NCBI GenBank assembly: GCA_902488835.1
Contig: CABTXQ010000047.1
Location: 1-7,510 of the forward strand
DNA length: 7,510 nt
Direction of reading: 5' to 3'
Source of the DNA: an uncultured Ileibacterium sp.
Lineage (GTDB): Bacteria > Bacillota > Clostridia > Peptostreptococcales > Anaerovoracaceae
The notes beneath the pieces were generated by a model, which worked only from the letters and a program-made list of their open reading frames with translations, made no database searches and was not told the DNA's origin. A program made the position numbers and the translations under genes. This document shows positions 5,575-7,510 of the stretch, piece by piece; positions within the stretch are counted from its first letter, which is position 1; each line of letters opens with the position of its first letter.

Positions 5575-7510
5575 TTATTTGAAATATTTTACTGCAGCTT
5601 CAAACATCTTCATATCGTAGTTCCCCGGAACATTCTTATATATTCCTTTGCTTATTCTCTCGGCATGTCCCATCTTACCAAATACTCTACCATCAGGTGA
5701 GGTCATACCTTCAATTGCAAACGTTGAACCGTTTGGATTGTGCATAATATCCATAGTAGGATTCCCATCAAAATCAACATACTGAGTTGCAATCTGACCG
5801 CTCTTTTTGAGCTTATCAAGCAGTTCATTATTTGCAATCAATCTTCCCTCTCCATGGGAAATAGGAATTGTATATACATAATCAACATCTGTCATAGAAA
5901 GCCATGGCGACATGTTTGATGCAATCCTGATTCTAACGAGTCTTGATTGATGCCTTCCAATCTCATTAAATGTCAGTGTAGGACAATCTTCATCCATATC
6001 CCTTATCTCCCCAAATGGAACTAGCCCCAGTTTTATCAATGCCTGGAATCCGTTACATATTCCGCACATAAGACCATCCCTCTTATTAAGAAGATCCATG
6101 GTTTTCTCTTTTATAATATCATTTCTGAAAAACGACGTAATAAACTTCCCAGATCCGTCAGGTTCATCTCCTCCTGAAAATCCGCCAGGAATGAATATCA
6201 TCTGAGATTTCTCAATCTCTTTTGCGAATTCCTCAACTGACCTTTCGATGTCTTCTGCGTTTAAATTCCTGATTATCATTATCTTTGCGTCAGCACCAGC
6301 TCTTGTAGCGGCCTTTTCTGAATCATATTCGCAGTTGGTCCCAGGAAATACAGGAATCAATACCTTTGGCCTTGCACTTCCTAAGGCACTTCCTTTGTAT
6401 TCATATCTTTTATTCGCTTCATAAGAGATCTTCGTTATTTCCTCATGATAAGCATCAGACTTTAAATTATAGACTGACTCAAGCTTTGATTCTGAAAGCT
6501 CTAAAAGATCATCTATTAATACCTTATCTTCACCATATGAAATAGCTCCATCATTAACTGTCTCTCCGAGTTTTCTAATGATGTTCTTTGAATTTGCCAG
6601 TTTTTCATCTGCCTCAACTATAATTGATCCATAGTTCCAAGAGAAGATATCATCAATGTTGAAATTATCTTCAAATCTGAATCCGATTTTATTGCCGAAG
6701 GACATCTTCATGACGGCTTCCGCAATACCGCCAACTCCCGGTGAATACATTGATAGAACTGATCCGCTTTCCTGAAGCTCCCTTACGAGATCAAAGCACT
6801 CCTTGACGGACTCTATCTTAGGCAGTTTATCTTCACCATATTCAGGGGAAATAATATACACAGTATGACCTTCCCCCTTGAATTCAGACGAGATGACATC
6901 TTTAACCTCAGCAGAAGTAATTGCAAATGAGATCAATGAAGGCGGAACATCTATATCTTCGTATGACCCGCTCATTGAGTCCTTACCTCCAATAGCTGCG
7001 AATCCTAGTTCTTCTTGTGCTCTAAATGCTCCAAGTAGTGCCGCAAGTGGAAGTCCCCACTTCTTTGGACTTTCTCCAAGTTTTCCAAAGAATTCCTGGA
7101 AGCTCAAATATATATTCTCATTGTACACTCCTTTAGATACCAGCTTACATACTGATTCTAAGACCGAAAGGTAGGCTCCGTGATATGGACTTTGTTCCGA
7201 AATAAATGGATTAAATCCATAAGACATTACTGAACATGTATCAGTATCGCCTTTTTCAGTTGAAATTTTACATGCCATTACCTGCTCCGGTGTGAGCTGA
7301 TATTTGCCACCCCAAGGCATCAGAACAGCACCTGCACCTATAGTTGAGTCAAATCTCTCCGATAAGCCTCGCTTTGAGCAGACGTTGAGATCTTCTGCCA
7401 GTTCCCTATATAGTGATAAAAAACTGCCATTCTTCTTATCATTTACATATGTAGCTTCTCTCACCTTTACTGATGCAAATTTAGGAGCACCATCCGTATC
7501 AAGAAATTCC
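5575..7510 (-). CDS. purL: Phosphoribosylformylglycinamidine synthase PurL, C-terminal 644 residues (5' end beyond window)
   Basis: PurL converts FGAR, ATP and glutamine to FGAM in purine biosynthesis. This is the back half of a long, single-chain enzyme (about 1200-1300 residues) in which synthetase and glutaminase are fused. The frame stays open through the right edge, so the GTG at 7464 is internal. Visible residues 1-~375 are the second AIRS-like synthetase half, with MPWGGKYQLTPEQVMACK, AAIGGKDSMSG and SPGVGGIAEA. From KVLIPVFPGTNCEYDSEKA onward comes the class I glutaminase: oxyanion turn IPGGFSGGDE, nucleophile Cys in GICNGFQ (codon 6055-6057), and the His-Glu pair in MGHAERI near the C-terminus (5659-5667). 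All catalytic residues seen are intact. The all-in-one architecture with MGHAER fits the clostridial/streptococcal PurL clade rather than the separate PurL-PurQ-PurS set of Bacillus. A terminator follows, so it is the last gene of its unit. Confidence 0.96.
   Translation of the reverse strand, partial: EFLDTDGAPKFASVKVREATYVNDKKNGSFLSLYRELAEDLNVCSKRGLSERFDSTIGAGAVLMPWGGKYQLTPEQVMACKISTEKGDTDTCSVMSYGFNPFISEQSPYHGAYLSVLESVCKLVSKGVYNENIYLSFQEFFGKLGESPKKWGLPLAALLGAFRAQEELGFAAIGGKDSMSGSYEDIDVPPSLISFAITSAEVKDVISSEFKGEGHTVYIISPEYGEDKLPKIESVKECFDLVRELQESGSVLSMYSPGVGGIAEAVMKMSFGNKIGFRFEDNFNIDDIFSWNYGSIIVEADEKLANSKNIIRKLGETVNDGAISYGEDKVLIDDLLELSESKLESVYNLKSDAYHEEITKISYEANKRYEYKGSALGSARPKVLIPVFPGTNCEYDSEKAATRAGADAKIMIIRNLNAEDIERSVEEFAKEIEKSQMIFIPGGFSGGDEPDGSGKFITSFFRNDIIKEKTMDLLNKRDGLMCGICNGFQALIKLGLVPFGEIRDMDEDCPTLTFNEIGRHQSRLVRIRIASNMSPWLSMTDVDYVYTIPISHGEGRLIANNELLDKLKKSGQIATQYVDFDGNPTMDIMHNPNGSTFAIEGMTSPDGRVFGKMGHAERISKGIYKNVPGNYDMKMFEAAVKYFK

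Overview
The window looks like chromosomal DNA from a low-G+C, anaerobic Clostridia-type Firmicute. The grounds are AT-rich intergenic DNA, Firmicute-style truA, scpA-scpB and rluB genes packed with short overlaps, a long single-chain PurL of the clostridial kind, and tad-type pilus genes. All recognisable genes lie on the minus strand, so transcription runs from the right edge to the left.

Layout from right to left: (1) 7510-5575, the C-terminal half of purL (purine biosynthesis), closed by a clear Rho-independent terminator at 5520-5547. (2) A second transcription unit that starts just after it: an A24 prepilin peptidase (5440-4739), truA (4726-3926), scpA (3936-3175), scpB (3149-2541) and rluB (2554-1841). 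These genes overlap or lie within about 25 bases of each other, and the unit ends at a hairpin-plus-T7 terminator (1778-1802). (3) A 256-base spacer (1585-1840) holding that terminator, an 87-base imperfect inverted repeat, a -10 element and a strong Shine-Dalgarno. (4) The start of a tad/Flp pilus operon: a tadZ/cpaE-like gene (1584-655), then tadA/cpaF (647 to beyond the left edge).

The peptidase, the TadZ-like protein and the TadA ATPase are expected to serve one type IVc (Tad/Flp) pilus machine. TruA, ScpAB and RluB are housekeeping functions: tRNA modification, chromosome condensation and rRNA modification. The most notable points are a Walker A motif in TadA with Asp in place of the invariant Lys, a similarly eroded P-loop in the neighbouring TadZ-like protein, the unexplained inverted repeat upstream of tadZ, and a possible leaderless start for the prepilin peptidase. 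There is no sign of phage genes, IS elements, CRISPR, tRNA or rRNA.
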